Assembly (NCBI RefSeq): GCF_030680935.1
Contig: NZ_JAUXUP010000025.1
Location: 1-64,000, forward strand
Origin: Polaromonas sp.
GTDB lineage: Bacteria > Pseudomonadota > Gammaproteobacteria > Burkholderiales > Burkholderiaceae_C
Direction: 5' to 3'
Length of the DNA stretch: 64,000 nt
Shown here: piece after piece, positions 28,151 through 36,899 of the stretch
Position numbering within the stretch: the first letter of the stretch is position 1
Layout: every line of letters begins with the position of its first letter
Made by a program: the position numbers and the translations under genes
Notes under the pieces: model-generated
What the model saw: only the letters and a program-made list of their open reading frames with translations
Told to the model about the DNA's origin: nothing
Databases searched by the model: none

Positions 28151-28213
28151 CAAGGGATTACAAAAGAGTCCCTGACGCGAAAAGCCAGCGGGCGAACATC
28201 GCGCAGCTGCGAG

Positions 28214-28272
28214 ATGCTATCAAATGAATAGCCGGTTCCGCTGCAGGGGAAAGGGCTTGGAGCCCGAGTTCA
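28214..28272 (+). repeat. Interspersed intergenic repeat copy
   Basis: TGCTATCAAATGAATAGC followed by GGTTCCGC, CAGGG and AAGGGCTTGGAGCCC matches the family. It lies between the grpE promoter and the terminator of the HxlR-like gene. Confidence 0.7.
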
Positions 28273-28306
28273 TACGTGAATGTGGCGCAAAACCGGTCCA
28301 CACAAA

Positions 28307-28332
28307 CAAAAAGACAGGCGCTGGGCCTGTCT
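28307..28332 (-). terminator. Rho-independent terminator of the HxlR-like regulator gene
   Basis: Perfect 8-bp arms AGACAGGC and GCCTGTCT around a 5-base loop are followed on the minus strand by TTTTTG. Confidence 0.85.
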
Positions 28333-28349
28333 CAGGGGGCGGCGCAGGC

Positions 28350-28673
28350 TTATTTCTTCTTGACGATGCCGGCCTTGACCTGGCTGGCCGCCCATTTGCC
28401 TGCAAAGGCCTGCACGTCGTTCATGCGTTTGAGCAGGTCGGTACCGAGCGCAGTGACGATGTAGCCGTCACTGCCGTGGCCCATGAGCCCGGCGGCGCGT
28501 AACTCCTTGATGCGGGTGTTCAGTGTGTTGGGGGTGATGCTGCCAATGCTGTCCTGAAGCAGCCGGAAGGTTTGCGGATGACCGTCTTTCAAAGCCCACA
28601 ACACGCGCAGCGCGTAGCGTGATTCAAGCAGTTCAAACAGCTGGCCGATGGCGGCATTTTCTTTGGCACTCAT
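28350..28673 (-). CDS. Winged-helix transcriptional regulator, HxlR-like
   Basis: The small protein (107 aa from the ATG at 28673) shows the HxlR pattern: FELLESRYALRVLWALKDG, then FRLLQDSIGSITPNTLNTRIKEL as recognition helix, and the wing GYIVTALGTDLL. HxlR lacks the usual N-terminal cysteine here. The start was chosen for AGGAG nine bases upstream; a second ATG three codons earlier is possible. It has its own terminator, so it seems monocistronic and separate from grpE. The target is unknown. Confidence 0.8.
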   Translation of the reverse strand: MSAKENAAIGQLFELLESRYALRVLWALKDGHPQTFRLLQDSIGSITPNTLNTRIKELRAAGLMGHGSDGYIVTALGTDLLKRMNDVQAFAGKWAASQVKAGIVKKK

Positions 28674-28755
28674 GGGGGACATCTCCTGGTCACGTTTTTG
28701 TCACAGTTAATCGGTAGGCAATCACTTAGCCGAAATATAGCGCAAATTCTGCGCT

Positions 28756-28815
28756 GCTACTGCTTTTATAGCTGACAGCGCCCGCTGGTTGTAGCTTGAC
28801 GGCCAAAAGGGCTTG
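28756..28815 (+). repeat. Degenerate interspersed repeat copy
   Basis: GCTACTGCTTTTATAGCTG followed by AGCGC and CCAAAAGGGCTTG resembles the family with more differences than the other copies. It sits between the MarR and HxlR genes. Confidence 0.5.
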
Positions 28816-28856
28816 AAAATTAGCGGCGGATAGGCTAGCGCCCGAACTGCCAGGAG

Positions 28857-29336
28857 TCAGAGATAAACCTTCTGCAGCAACCGGATCAGGGTTTTGGACT
28901 CGCTGGCGGACAGCCTGGAGGCCACTTCGGCCTCCAGCGAAGCCGCTGTGGACTCTGCGTCGCGCATGAGTTTTTTGCCGCCGGCCGTCAGGTGCAGGCC
29001 CATGGCCCGGCCGTCGCGCGGATGCGGCTGGCGCAGCACCAGCTTGCGCTTTTCCAGGCTGTTGATCATGGCCACCAGGTTGGGGGGCTGGATGCCCAGG
29101 GCAGTGCACAACTGGCGCGAGGTGATGCCGGGGTTGTGCGTGATCAGCGACAGCACCGAAAAATCGACCGGTCGCAAACCGTACGGGGCCATGCGCACCA
29201 TGAAAACCTCAATCACCGACAGCGCCGCGCGCCGCGCGTTGTAACCCAGCAGGCTCTCCAGGTAGCTCGTGTCTACCCGCTCGACGGCGGCGGTCACAGG
29301 GGGCGGTGCAGATTTTGGAAGGTCTCGGGCGCTCAC
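28857..29336 (-). CDS. MarR family transcriptional regulator
   Basis: The 159-aa protein has the MarR winged helix: SRQLCTALGIQPPNLVAMINSLEKRKLV (recognition helix, about residues 72-99, in parts) and wing residues around HPRDGRAMGLHLTAGG. MarR proteins repress aromatic-acid genes and are released by a CoA thioester or free acid. It is the last gene of the hydroxycinnamate cluster, after the esterase. The likely operator is the palindrome at 36804-36818. From memory, CouR and HcaR regulate p-coumarate genes in the same way, so an analogous role is likely. Confidence 0.9.
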   Translation of the reverse strand: MSARDLPKSAPPPVTAAVERVDTSYLESLLGYNARRAALSVIEVFMVRMAPYGLRPVDFSVLSLITHNPGITSRQLCTALGIQPPNLVAMINSLEKRKLVLRQPHPRDGRAMGLHLTAGGKKLMRDAESTAASLEAEVASRLSASESKTLIRLLQKVYL

Positions 29337-29454
29337 GGGCAGCTTGCAGGAGTTGGTGTAGGTCTGGCAACTGTATCAGCGTGTCGCGCAGGCGAAGCAG
29401 GGCTGCGACGGGCTTGTCGCCGGACCTGTGTTCGGGGTGGGCATGGGATGGCTG

Positions 29455-29484
29455 CCCCGGGTCGCTGGGCGTAGCGACCCGGGG
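29455..29484. terminator. Strong perfect hairpin downstream of the esterase gene
   Basis: Perfect 12-bp arms CCCCGGGTCGCT and AGCGACCCGGGG with a 6-base loop lie between the esterase stop and marR. No T-run follows. It may stop or slow transcription, or protect the upstream mRNA. Confidence 0.6.
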
Positions 29485-29500
29485 TTTGCGGTTCGCCGCC

Positions 29501-31219
29501 CTACTGGCAGGTGAAGCTGGCCGCTTCGTTGATATCGCCAGAGCCGTTGTATCGCGCCTGCTTCGGATACGGGCACAAGGGGCGGCTGCGCGGTTTGCCC
29601 ATGCTGGTCCACGCCACCGGCACGTCGGGGTTGATGCCCGGGCGAGAGGTGGCGATGACCTGGGTCGGCGCCTCGCCTTTTTCCACCCAGTGGACCAAGG
29701 CACTCAGCATGTCGAACTGCTCGGTGGCGGGGCCACCCTGACAATGGTTCATGCCAGGCACGGGGAACAGGCGCGCAAAACTGGCGGCGTTTCCAGCGTG
29801 GTTTTTGTCCAGGGCTTCGTACCAGTTGCGGGTGTCGTTGAATGAAAACACCGGGTCACTGGTGCCGTGGTAGACGATCATCTTGCCGCCTTTGGACTTG
29901 AAGGCCGAGAGCCGGGTGGCGTTGGGCGGCGTCATGAACTGCATGGCCGATTCCTGGAATATCCCGCTGCTTGCAAAAATCATCGCGGCATCGGTGTCAA
30001 AGTTGTAGTCGAGCAAGGATTTGATCAGCGCCCCAGGAATGCCGGCGACTGGCTTGGGCGGCGTTGAGAAGGTGTAGGCCACCGAGCCCGCACCCAGGGC
30101 CCCGATGATGGGCAGGCCGGCAATCGGGCCGTGCAGCTTCCAGGAGCGCCAGCTGCCAAAGCCGGCTTGCGCAGCGCCGATGCCAGCGTCCCAGGGCCAG
30201 TCGCTGTAGAGCTGCTGGCCCTTGCTGTTGACCGGACCGGCAAAGACTTTTTGCAGGGCCGTGACCTGGGGCTGGCTCAGGCACTGCGCGGTCTTGTCAT
30301 TCGTGCACTGCAATGTCTTGATGTCGAAAGCCTTCTGGCAGGCCGGCAGGTTGTCCACCATACCGTCGGCCAGACCGTCCAGTGCATCACATTTGTCCAG
30401 CACCCTGTCGGCGACGAGTTTCATGTCGGCGGGCGGGAACGCTGCCTTGATGTCGGGGTTGACAGCGCTGAAGGCCTGGATGTCCCAGGCGTGCTGCACT
30501 GCGGCCTTGGGCAGGTTAAAACCCGGGTTGCCGGCGATCACGCCGTCAAACTGGTCGGCATAACGCGCCGCCGCCACCATGGCGTGACGCCCGCCGTTCG
30601 AGCAGCCCATCATGTACGAGGTATTGGGGCCCTGGCCGTAGTGCGTGGCGATCAATTTTTTTGCCATGGGCGCCAAAGCGCCGTTGGCCTGGTAGCCATA
30701 GTCCAGCCTGGCCTGCGGGTCCAGGCCGAACAGGTTGCCGCCGACCAGGCCGGCGCTGGCCGCAGGCTCAGCCGTGTGCCCGGCGTCGCTGGACAGTACG
30801 GCAAAGCCCTGCATCAGCGCATTGGTGGTGGCGCCGCCGGACACGACATTGCCAAAGGCCGGCTGCACCACGCCGTCGGCACCGCCATTGGCCTGCAGCA
30901 AAAAGCGCCCGGACCAGCTGGCGGGCAAACGCATCTCGAAACCGATGGCGTAAGGCTTGCCGTCCGCGCCGGTGCGTTCGTGCATGCGGCCGCTGACCTT
31001 GCAGTGCGCCGGCATGGGGTAGGGCTGGGCCATGCCGCTCACCGTGAGGCCGGCGGGCACCGATTCGGTCGCCGTGATGCGCGTGCCATCTGCTATGAAT
31101 TTGGTAGCTAGTTGCGCGCAATCGACGGGGACCAGGGCCAATTTTGGCTCTGAAGTTGTGCATGCGACGAGAAGAGTCGCCGCCACGCTGCACGCCGCCG
31201 CACGGATGAATTTGTTCAT
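29501..31219 (-). CDS. Tannase/feruloyl esterase family lipoprotein
   Basis: The 572-aa precursor has a lipoprotein signal with lipobox LLVAC (Cys20). Tannase-family signatures follow: MMGCSNGGRHAM with the nucleophile Ser207, the Asp in YHGTSDPVFSF and the His in PGMNHCQGG, with paired cysteines around them. It should cleave hydroxycinnamate or gallate esters at the cell surface. The product acids fit the CoA ligase, crotonase and SDR encoded upstream in the same operon. Residues 24-44 coincide with an interspersed repeat copy, an odd feature right after the lipobox. Confidence 0.9.
   Translation of the reverse strand: MNKFIRAAACSVAATLLVACTTSEPKLALVPVDCAQLATKFIADGTRITATESVPAGLTVSGMAQPYPMPAHCKVSGRMHERTGADGKPYAIGFEMRLPASWSGRFLLQANGGADGVVQPAFGNVVSGGATTNALMQGFAVLSSDAGHTAEPAASAGLVGGNLFGLDPQARLDYGYQANGALAPMAKKLIATHYGQGPNTSYMMGCSNGGRHAMVAAARYADQFDGVIAGNPGFNLPKAAVQHAWDIQAFSAVNPDIKAAFPPADMKLVADRVLDKCDALDGLADGMVDNLPACQKAFDIKTLQCTNDKTAQCLSQPQVTALQKVFAGPVNSKGQQLYSDWPWDAGIGAAQAGFGSWRSWKLHGPIAGLPIIGALGAGSVAYTFSTPPKPVAGIPGALIKSLLDYNFDTDAAMIFASSGIFQESAMQFMTPPNATRLSAFKSKGGKMIVYHGTSDPVFSFNDTRNWYEALDKNHAGNAASFARLFPVPGMNHCQGGPATEQFDMLSALVHWVEKGEAPTQVIATSRPGINPDVPVAWTSMGKPRSRPLCPYPKQARYNGSGDINEAASFTCQ
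31091..31148 (+). repeat. Interspersed repeat copy lying inside the esterase gene
   Basis: TGCTATGAATTTGGTAGCTAG, given as TGCTATGAATTTGGTAGC, continues with CGC, ATCGACGGGG and CCAATTTTGGCTC. It aligns gap-free with the copy at 12113-12171. It is antisense to the gene and in frame, encoding residues 24-44 next to the lipobox. Confidence 0.6.
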
Positions 31220-31232
31220 GAAGGTCTCCTGA

Positions 31233-32225
31233 TCAGGACATGCCGGTAAAACCGATGTGCTTGACCAGGGGCCCCCAGCGAAAATAGGCGTCGCGCTGGC
31301 TCTTGTCCATCTCGCGCACCGTGGACCCGGCAGGTGCCAGCCCGAAGGTTCCCAGGCTGCTGATGACCGTGGGGTTTTTCAGCGTCGCGTTGATCGCCGC
31401 ATTGGCGCTGTTGATGATGCTGGACGGCGTTTTGGCCGGTGCATAAAAACCAAACCATTCCTCGGTCGTCAGCTCGGAGAAGCCCTGCTCGGCAAACGTA
31501 GGTACTTCAGGTGAGAATGGCGAACGGGTTGGGCCTGAAGTGGCGATGATCCGGATTTTGCCGGCCTTGTGGTTGGCCAGAAAGTCCCCACTGGGGGTGA
31601 ACATTGACGCCAGCTGGCTGCCCAGCATGTCAGTCACGCCAGGCACCGACCCGCGGTAAGGCACATGGGTCAGCGGCACACCGGTGTAGCTGCTCAGCAG
31701 GGCGCCCAGAAAATGGGGCAGGGAGCCAGCCGCCGGCGAGCCGTAACTGGCCTTGTCCGGGTTGGCCTTGCACCACGCCACATAGTCCCTGACATTTTTG
31801 ACCGTGGCGGGAACCATGGGTCCGACCGCGAGCCCGTGGTGCATGACCGCAGCGATGGACACCGGCATCAGGTCGGTGAACGGGTCGTAGCTGAGTTTGC
31901 TGTAAATGTGCGGGTACACCGAGGTGCAGGAAAAAGGTGTGAGCAGCAAGGTGCGGCCGTCCGGGGCGGCGTTTTTGACGGTCTCGCAGGCAATGCGACC
32001 GCCAGCGCCTGGCTTGTTTTCCACCACCGCAGCGTTGGGGGTGTAGCTGCTGCCGCGCAGTTGCTCACCGATGCGCCGGCTGGTGGCGTCAGCGGTTCCC
32101 CCGGCCGGGAAGCCGTTGATGATTTTGACCTGATCAACGCCCTGGGCTCGGGCGATCAGGGGTGAAAGTGTGCCCAGTGCAGCAAGCGCACTGGCAGACT
32201 GGACAAAATGGCGGCGTGTGGTCAT
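31233..32225 (-). CDS. Bug/TctC-family periplasmic substrate-binding protein
   Basis: The 330-aa precursor has an RRHFVQSASALAALGTL N-terminus (Tat-like twin Arg after MTT), then the Bug core: GFPAGGTADATSRRIGEQL, VENKPGAGGRIACETV and YRGSVPGVTDMLGSQLASM. Bug proteins bind small carboxylates or aromatic acids, often without a cognate permease in the same operon, as here. It lies 13 bases upstream of the esterase gene and 40 bases after a second Bug gene. The neighbours suggest an aromatic acid ligand. Confidence 0.93.
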   Translation of the reverse strand: MTTRRHFVQSASALAALGTLSPLIARAQGVDQVKIINGFPAGGTADATSRRIGEQLRGSSYTPNAAVVENKPGAGGRIACETVKNAAPDGRTLLLTPFSCTSVYPHIYSKLSYDPFTDLMPVSIAAVMHHGLAVGPMVPATVKNVRDYVAWCKANPDKASYGSPAAGSLPHFLGALLSSYTGVPLTHVPYRGSVPGVTDMLGSQLASMFTPSGDFLANHKAGKIRIIATSGPTRSPFSPEVPTFAEQGFSELTTEEWFGFYAPAKTPSSIINSANAAINATLKNPTVISSLGTFGLAPAGSTVREMDKSQRDAYFRWGPLVKHIGFTGMS

Positions 32226-32265
32226 GGTGTGTCTCCGTTGACGTTGGCGGGTGAAGTGATTGGGA

Positions 32266-33252
32266 TCAGGACTCTGCGGTGAAGCCGATTTGTTTGATCA
32301 GGCGGCGCCACTCTTCGCCGTCGGCCTTGAGCAGGTCACCTAGCACTTGCGGCGAGGACGAGCCGACTTCCATGCCGACCTGCGCCATGCTGGAGATGAG
32401 ATCCTGCTGGGACAGGGCGGTCTGCATGTAGGCAGCTGCGCGGCGCACGGTTTGCGCGCTGGCCTTGCCGGGCAGAAAAACGCCATACCACTCGCGCACG
32501 GTGATCGGAATGCCCTGCTGGCGATAGGTGGGCACATCCGGCACAAAGGGGCTGCGGTTGATACCCGATATCGCCAGCAAACGAAGCTTTCCGCTTTTGA
32601 GGTAGGGCAGGTAGTCGCCGATCGGCGAGGACATGGCCGAAATCTGGCCGCCCAGCAGGTCCTGAATGCCAGGCGCCGAACCGCGGTAGGGGATGTGGCG
32701 CAGGTCGGTGCCCAGCAGCTTGTTCATCAGCGCGACGATCAGGTGTGGCATGGAACCGGCCCCCGGTGAGCCGTAGTTCGCCTTGGTCGGATTCGCCTTG
32801 GCCCAGGCCATGAAATCCTTCAGGGTCCTGACACTTTCGGGCACGGCCGGGCCGACGCCGAAAGCGTGGTTGAAATAGCAAGCCAGCGAGACCGGCGCCA
32901 CATCTTCAGCCGGTTTGTAGGGCAGCTTGGGGTAAACAAAGGGGTAGATCGACAGCATCGAAGAAGGCGTCAGCAGCAGGGCGCTGCCGTCGGCCGGGCT
33001 GTCCCTGAGCGCGGTGACACCGATCTGGCCACCAGCGCCCGGCTTGTTTTCGACCACCACGTTGGTGGCGTAGTTGCCGCGCAGCTTGTCGGCCAGTCGG
33101 CGCGACATCGCGTCGCTGGTGCCGCCCGGCGGAAAGCCGCAGATGATCTTGGCCAGCTCCGGGCTGCTTTGTGCCTGCGCTGACAGCGGCAGGCCCAGGC
33201 CTGCAAGGGCGGCGGCACCGAGGGTGTGGGTGAATTGGCGGCGTGTGGTCAT
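32266..33252 (-). CDS. Bug/TctC-family periplasmic substrate-binding protein
   Basis: The 328-aa precursor starts MTTRRQFTHTLGAAALAG, with GFPPGGTSDAMSRRLADKL, VENKPGAGGQIGVTAL and YRGSAPGIQDLLGGQISAM. It is a clear paralogue of the product of the next gene. The ATG at 33252 follows CAGGAGACACAAC; an upstream in-frame start at 33285 lacks a site. Two tandem receptors may give different ligand ranges to one uptake system; no TctAB permease genes are in the window. Confidence 0.93.
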   Translation of the reverse strand: MTTRRQFTHTLGAAALAGLGLPLSAQAQSSPELAKIICGFPPGGTSDAMSRRLADKLRGNYATNVVVENKPGAGGQIGVTALRDSPADGSALLLTPSSMLSIYPFVYPKLPYKPAEDVAPVSLACYFNHAFGVGPAVPESVRTLKDFMAWAKANPTKANYGSPGAGSMPHLIVALMNKLLGTDLRHIPYRGSAPGIQDLLGGQISAMSSPIGDYLPYLKSGKLRLLAISGINRSPFVPDVPTYRQQGIPITVREWYGVFLPGKASAQTVRRAAAYMQTALSQQDLISSMAQVGMEVGSSSPQVLGDLLKADGEEWRRLIKQIGFTAES

Positions 33253-33321
33253 GTTGTGTCTCCTGATGGTGGGTGAACTCAGCAATCGGCGTGAAAATCT
33301 GGAGGCTGCTGCTACTGCGCT

Positions 33322-34086
33322 TCAGCGCGGTGCCATGCGAAGTGCGCCGTCGAGGCGGATGACTTCACCGTTGAGGTGGGTGTTGGTCACGATATGGCAT
33401 GCGAGCTGGGCAAACTCTTCCGGTTTACCAAGGCGCGGGGGAAAGGGAATCGATGCGGCCAATGATTGCTGCACCTGCTCGGGCAACTGCTTCATCAGGG
33501 GCGTGGAGAACAGGCCGGGCGCGATGGTGCAGACGCGGATACCGTGTTGTGCCAGATCGCGCGCCATCGGCAGGGTCATGCCAACCAGTCCGCCTTTGGA
33601 TGCGCTGTAGGCCTGCTGGCCGACCTGACCGTCAAACGCGGCCACCGAAGCCGTGAACATCATCACGCCGCGCTCGCCGTCGGCCAAAGGCGTGAGCTTC
33701 ACACACTCAGCGGCAAACAGCCGGCTGATGTTGTAACTGCCAATCAGGTTGACCTGGATGACCCTGGCAAAATCTTCGAGCGGCGCGGCATTGCCGTCTT
33801 TGCCGACCACACGTTTGGCCGAGCCTATGCCGGCAATATTCATCAGGATACGGGCCGGGCCGTGGGCGGCCGTGGCCTTTGCCAGCGCGGCGATCACGCT
33901 GTCGGTGATGGTGATGTCGCACTGGCAGGCCACACCACCGATGTCGGCGGCCACCTTTTCGGCCAGCGCCATGTTGACGTCCAGCACAGCCACTTTGGCG
34001 CCCAGGCGGGCCAGCTCGCGTGCGACGGCCTCACCCAGGCCGGAGGCGCCACCGGTGACCAGCGCAGTCTGTCCCGTGATGTTCAT
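33322..34086 (-). CDS. Short-chain dehydrogenase (3-hydroxyacyl-CoA dehydrogenase-like, HSD10 type)
   Basis: The 254-aa SDR has TGGASGLGEAVAREL (cofactor, about 11-25), NIAGIG, the catalytic Ser followed by YSASKGG (about 158-164), and the terminus GEVIRLDGALRMAPR typical of type II 3-hydroxyacyl-CoA dehydrogenases. It would oxidise the 3-hydroxyacyl-CoA made by the crotonase to a 3-ketoacyl-CoA. It starts 4 bases inside the ligase gene. In the Cou-type pathway this is the CouN step (inference from gene content). Confidence 0.9.
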   Translation of the reverse strand: MNITGQTALVTGGASGLGEAVARELARLGAKVAVLDVNMALAEKVAADIGGVACQCDITITDSVIAALAKATAAHGPARILMNIAGIGSAKRVVGKDGNAAPLEDFARVIQVNLIGSYNISRLFAAECVKLTPLADGERGVMMFTASVAAFDGQVGQQAYSASKGGLVGMTLPMARDLAQHGIRVCTIAPGLFSTPLMKQLPEQVQQSLAASIPFPPRLGKPEEFAQLACHIVTNTHLNGEVIRLDGALRMAPR

Positions 34087-35957
34087 TTTTTCTCCTGCGG
34101 CTGGATGGTGAAAGTCAGCGTGCCCTGATGCATCGCATCGGCAAGCGCCTCGCGGTGTTTCAGCACGGCGCGTTGATTGATGGAGCCCTTGTCGGTCACT
34201 TCGCCCTTGTCAATCGACGGAGGCTCGGCCATCAGGTGCAGCCGCGCCACGCGGCTGGCACTGCCAGTGGCGTCTTCGGCAAGTGTGTTGACCACCTTTT
34301 GAAAATGGGCCTGCACCGCTGCGCTTTCCAGCACCTGCTGCATGGGCGTGTTGTCGGGCAGGGCGCCGAGTTTGCGCACCATCTGGGTTGGGAAGATCAG
34401 CGCGCCGACCTCCTTGAGGTTCAGGCCGGTGATGACGGCGTCCTGCACATAGGGCGCACCGGCCGCGATGATTTTTGCGCGCAGCGGGCCGACACTGACA
34501 AAGGTACCTGTGGCCAGCTTGAAGTCTTCTGCAATGCGCCCATCAAAACGCAGCCCCTGGTGCTGGTCGGCCGGGTCAATCCACAGCACCGCATCGCCGG
34601 TTGAGAAAAAACCTTCCTCGTCAAAACTCTCATTGCTTGCGTCCGGGTTGCGCCAGTAGCCCGGTGCAATGTTGGGCCCCTTGTATCGGATCTCTGTCTT
34701 GCCATCGACCGGCACCAGCTTGAGCTCCAGGCCCGGGGTAGGCACACCCAGGTAACCGGCCTTGACGTTCGGATTGGTGACAAACACTGCAAAAGGGGAA
34801 GACTCGGTCATACCCAGTCCTGTGCCCATGACAATGCGCTCGCCGATCTCCCGCTCCTGGCTTTCGTGCAGCGCGTCCCATACCGGCTGGGCCAGCGCAG
34901 CGCCGGCGTAAAAGAACATCTTGACGCGTGACAGCAGGTTCTTGCGCAAGGCATCGTCGGTTTTCATGGCACTGGCGATGGCCTCAAAACCAGTGGGCAC
35001 GTTGAAATAAAGCGTGGGTGCGATTTCGCGCAGGTTGCGCAAAGTTTCAGCCATCAGTGCGGGGGTGGGCTTGCCATCGTCGATGTACAGGGTGCCGCCG
35101 TTGTACAGGGTCAGCCCGACGTTGTGGTTGCCGCCGAAGGTGTGGTTCCACGGCAGCCAGTCCACCAGCACCGGGGGGCCTTCAGTCAGCACCGGCATCG
35201 ACTGGCGCATCTGCTGCTGATTGGCGCACCACATGCGGTGTGTGTTGATCACCGCCTTGGGCATTTTGGTCGAGCCGGACGTGAAAAGGAACTTGGCAAT
35301 CGTGTCCGGGCCAGTGGCTTGCATCGCGGCATCGATTGCCGGCGTCGGAAGGGTGGTGAGCAGGGAGGCCAGGGAGCTTGAAGGCCGACCCGGCAGCGTA
35401 CCCTCGTGCAACACCACTTCCACATCGGAGCCGACCGTGGCTTCAATCGCCTTGCCGTAGCGGTTTGCGTCACTGGCAAACACCAGGCCCGGTGTCAGCG
35501 TTTGCAAAATGTGCCGCAGCTTGTCGTAGTCCTGGCTGACCAGGCAGTAGGCCGGTGATGCAGGGCAATACGGAACGCCTGCATACAGGCAAGCCAGCGC
35601 AAGCTGCGCATGCTCCAGGCCGTTTTCGCTGAGGATCACTACCGGGCGCTCGGCGTTCAAGCCCCGGTCCAGCAGCGCCTGGCCGAGGGCTCTTGCGCCC
35701 GCCAGCGCGTTGCCGTAACTCAGGTGTTGCCAGTCACCGGTGCCGCCGTCGGCGTTGCGCTGCCGCCTGGCCATCAAACTGCGCTCCGGCACGGTGGTGG
35801 CCCAGTACAGAAAACGGTCTGTGATTCGGGCTGCATAGTCACCCAGGGGCTGGTCGGCCCGGATGTACTGTGTGCCGCCGTGGCCGTCCCGCACGGCGAC
35901 ACGCGTGACGCCAAAGGTCAGGGGCCGGTAGCGGGGGCTGGGGTTTGTCTCGCTCAT
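34083..35957 (-). CDS. Feruloyl-CoA synthetase-like acyl-CoA ligase
   Basis: From the ATG at 35957 the protein is 624 aa. It has the AMP-binding P-loop FTSGSTKMPKAVINTHRM (about 229-246), the central motif GTGLGMTESSPFAV (about 378-391) and the late motif FSTGDAVLWIDP. The N-terminal RITDRFLYWATTVPERS is typical of the feruloyl-CoA synthase subgroup. It should activate ferulate, p-coumarate or a related acid. It overlaps the SDR gene and follows the crotonase gene by 22 bases. The frame extends to 36059, but that would run into the crotonase gene and has no family match. Confidence 0.9.
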   Translation of the reverse strand: MSETNPSPRYRPLTFGVTRVAVRDGHGGTQYIRADQPLGDYAARITDRFLYWATTVPERSLMARRQRNADGGTGDWQHLSYGNALAGARALGQALLDRGLNAERPVVILSENGLEHAQLALACLYAGVPYCPASPAYCLVSQDYDKLRHILQTLTPGLVFASDANRYGKAIEATVGSDVEVVLHEGTLPGRPSSSLASLLTTLPTPAIDAAMQATGPDTIAKFLFTSGSTKMPKAVINTHRMWCANQQQMRQSMPVLTEGPPVLVDWLPWNHTFGGNHNVGLTLYNGGTLYIDDGKPTPALMAETLRNLREIAPTLYFNVPTGFEAIASAMKTDDALRKNLLSRVKMFFYAGAALAQPVWDALHESQEREIGERIVMGTGLGMTESSPFAVFVTNPNVKAGYLGVPTPGLELKLVPVDGKTEIRYKGPNIAPGYWRNPDASNESFDEEGFFSTGDAVLWIDPADQHQGLRFDGRIAEDFKLATGTFVSVGPLRAKIIAAGAPYVQDAVITGLNLKEVGALIFPTQMVRKLGALPDNTPMQQVLESAAVQAHFQKVVNTLAEDATGSASRVARLHLMAEPPSIDKGEVTDKGSINQRAVLKHREALADAMHQGTLTFTIQPQEKK

Positions 35958-35979
35958 GTTTTTTCTTGGCTGTGTGACA

Positions 35980-36774
35980 TCAGTCTTTGCTGACTTTGTT
36001 GGCCTTGCCTTCAAGAAAGGCCCTGACCCGCGTTTTGGCTTCTGGCGCGCTTTGCGCAATGGCCGCCATCAGCGCCTCGGTGAAAAAGCCCTGATCGGCA
36101 GGTTGCTCGGCGATACGCGGCAACGCGTGCATCAGCGCGTAGTTGGTCAGCGGCGCGTTTGCGGCCACACGTTCGGCCAGTGCCAGGGCCTTTTCAAACG
36201 CCTGGCCTTCAGGCACCAGGTATTGGGCAAAACCGGCACGTTCCCCATCTTCAGCGTTGTACACGCGACCGGTCAGCATCATGTCGGTCATGCGGGCCAC
36301 GCCGATCAGTTTGGGGATACGCACCGAGCCGCCGCCGCCGACAAAAATGCCGCGTGAACCCTCAGGCAGTGCATAAAACGCAGACTTGTCGGCCACGCGG
36401 ATATGGCATGCGCTGGCCAGCTCAAGACCGCCGCCGACCACCGCGCCGTGCAGCGCGGCAATCACCGGCACCGGGCCGTATTGCACCTGCTCCAGCGCGG
36501 CATGCCACATGCGTGAATGGAGCATGCCCTGACCGGCATCGCGTTCCTGCAATTCGCCCAGATCGAGCCCGGCACAAAAATGGGCACCTTCGCCGTGAAT
36601 GACGGCTGCGCGTACGCTGGCCGGCATGTTCTGGAAAATGTCGCGCAGCGACAGGACCAGCGCGTCGTTCACGGCGTTGCGCTTGGCAGGACGGCTAAGG
36701 CGCACCACAGCAATCTCCTGGTGTTTGCCGGCAAATTCGAGCTGGATGTCTTTGGAAGGGGTTTTCAGGGTCAT
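35980..36774 (-). CDS. Enoyl-CoA hydratase family protein (hydroxycinnamoyl-CoA hydratase candidate)
   Basis: The 264-aa crotonase has EGAHFCAGLDLGEL (oxyanion hole, about 61-74), then LHGAVVGGGLELASACHIRVA and ALPEGSRGIFVGGGGSVRI, where the second catalytic Glu is kept in LPEGSRG. It is the first gene of the operon. It could hydrate feruloyl/coumaroyl-CoA, as in the beta-oxidative route, or cleave it to an aldehyde like Ech/HCHL. No vanillin-type aldehyde dehydrogenase is nearby while an SDR is, which favours the hydratase role. Confidence 0.88.
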   Translation of the reverse strand: MTLKTPSKDIQLEFAGKHQEIAVVRLSRPAKRNAVNDALVLSLRDIFQNMPASVRAAVIHGEGAHFCAGLDLGELQERDAGQGMLHSRMWHAALEQVQYGPVPVIAALHGAVVGGGLELASACHIRVADKSAFYALPEGSRGIFVGGGGSVRIPKLIGVARMTDMMLTGRVYNAEDGERAGFAQYLVPEGQAFEKALALAERVAANAPLTNYALMHALPRIAEQPADQGFFTEALMAAIAQSAPEAKTRVRAFLEGKANKVSKD

Positions 36775-36803
36775 GATCAGGTTTGCAAAGTGAGTGAATT
36801 ATT

Positions 36804-36818
36804 GTTATAAATGATAAC
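36804..36818. promoter_or_regulatory. MarR-type operator candidate between divergent hydroxycinnamate operons
   Basis: GTTATAAATGATAAC is a 15-bp near-palindrome in an A/T-rich stretch between the crotonase gene (minus) and the amidohydrolase gene (plus). One bound regulator here could control both directions. Confidence 0.5.
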
Positions 36819-36899
36819 CAATTCAATCGAATTTCAAACTGATTTATCAGTGTTAACCCGCATGCGATCGAAAAAATCCGGTCGCACCAGGAGACAAAC

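Noticed and set aside
28120..28700. HrcA/CIRCE control of grpE-dnaK-dnaJ
   Set aside because: No TTAGCACTC/GAGTGCTAA inverted repeat is seen, and the adjacent regulator is HxlR-like, not HrcA; the sigma32-type promoter explains heat-shock control.
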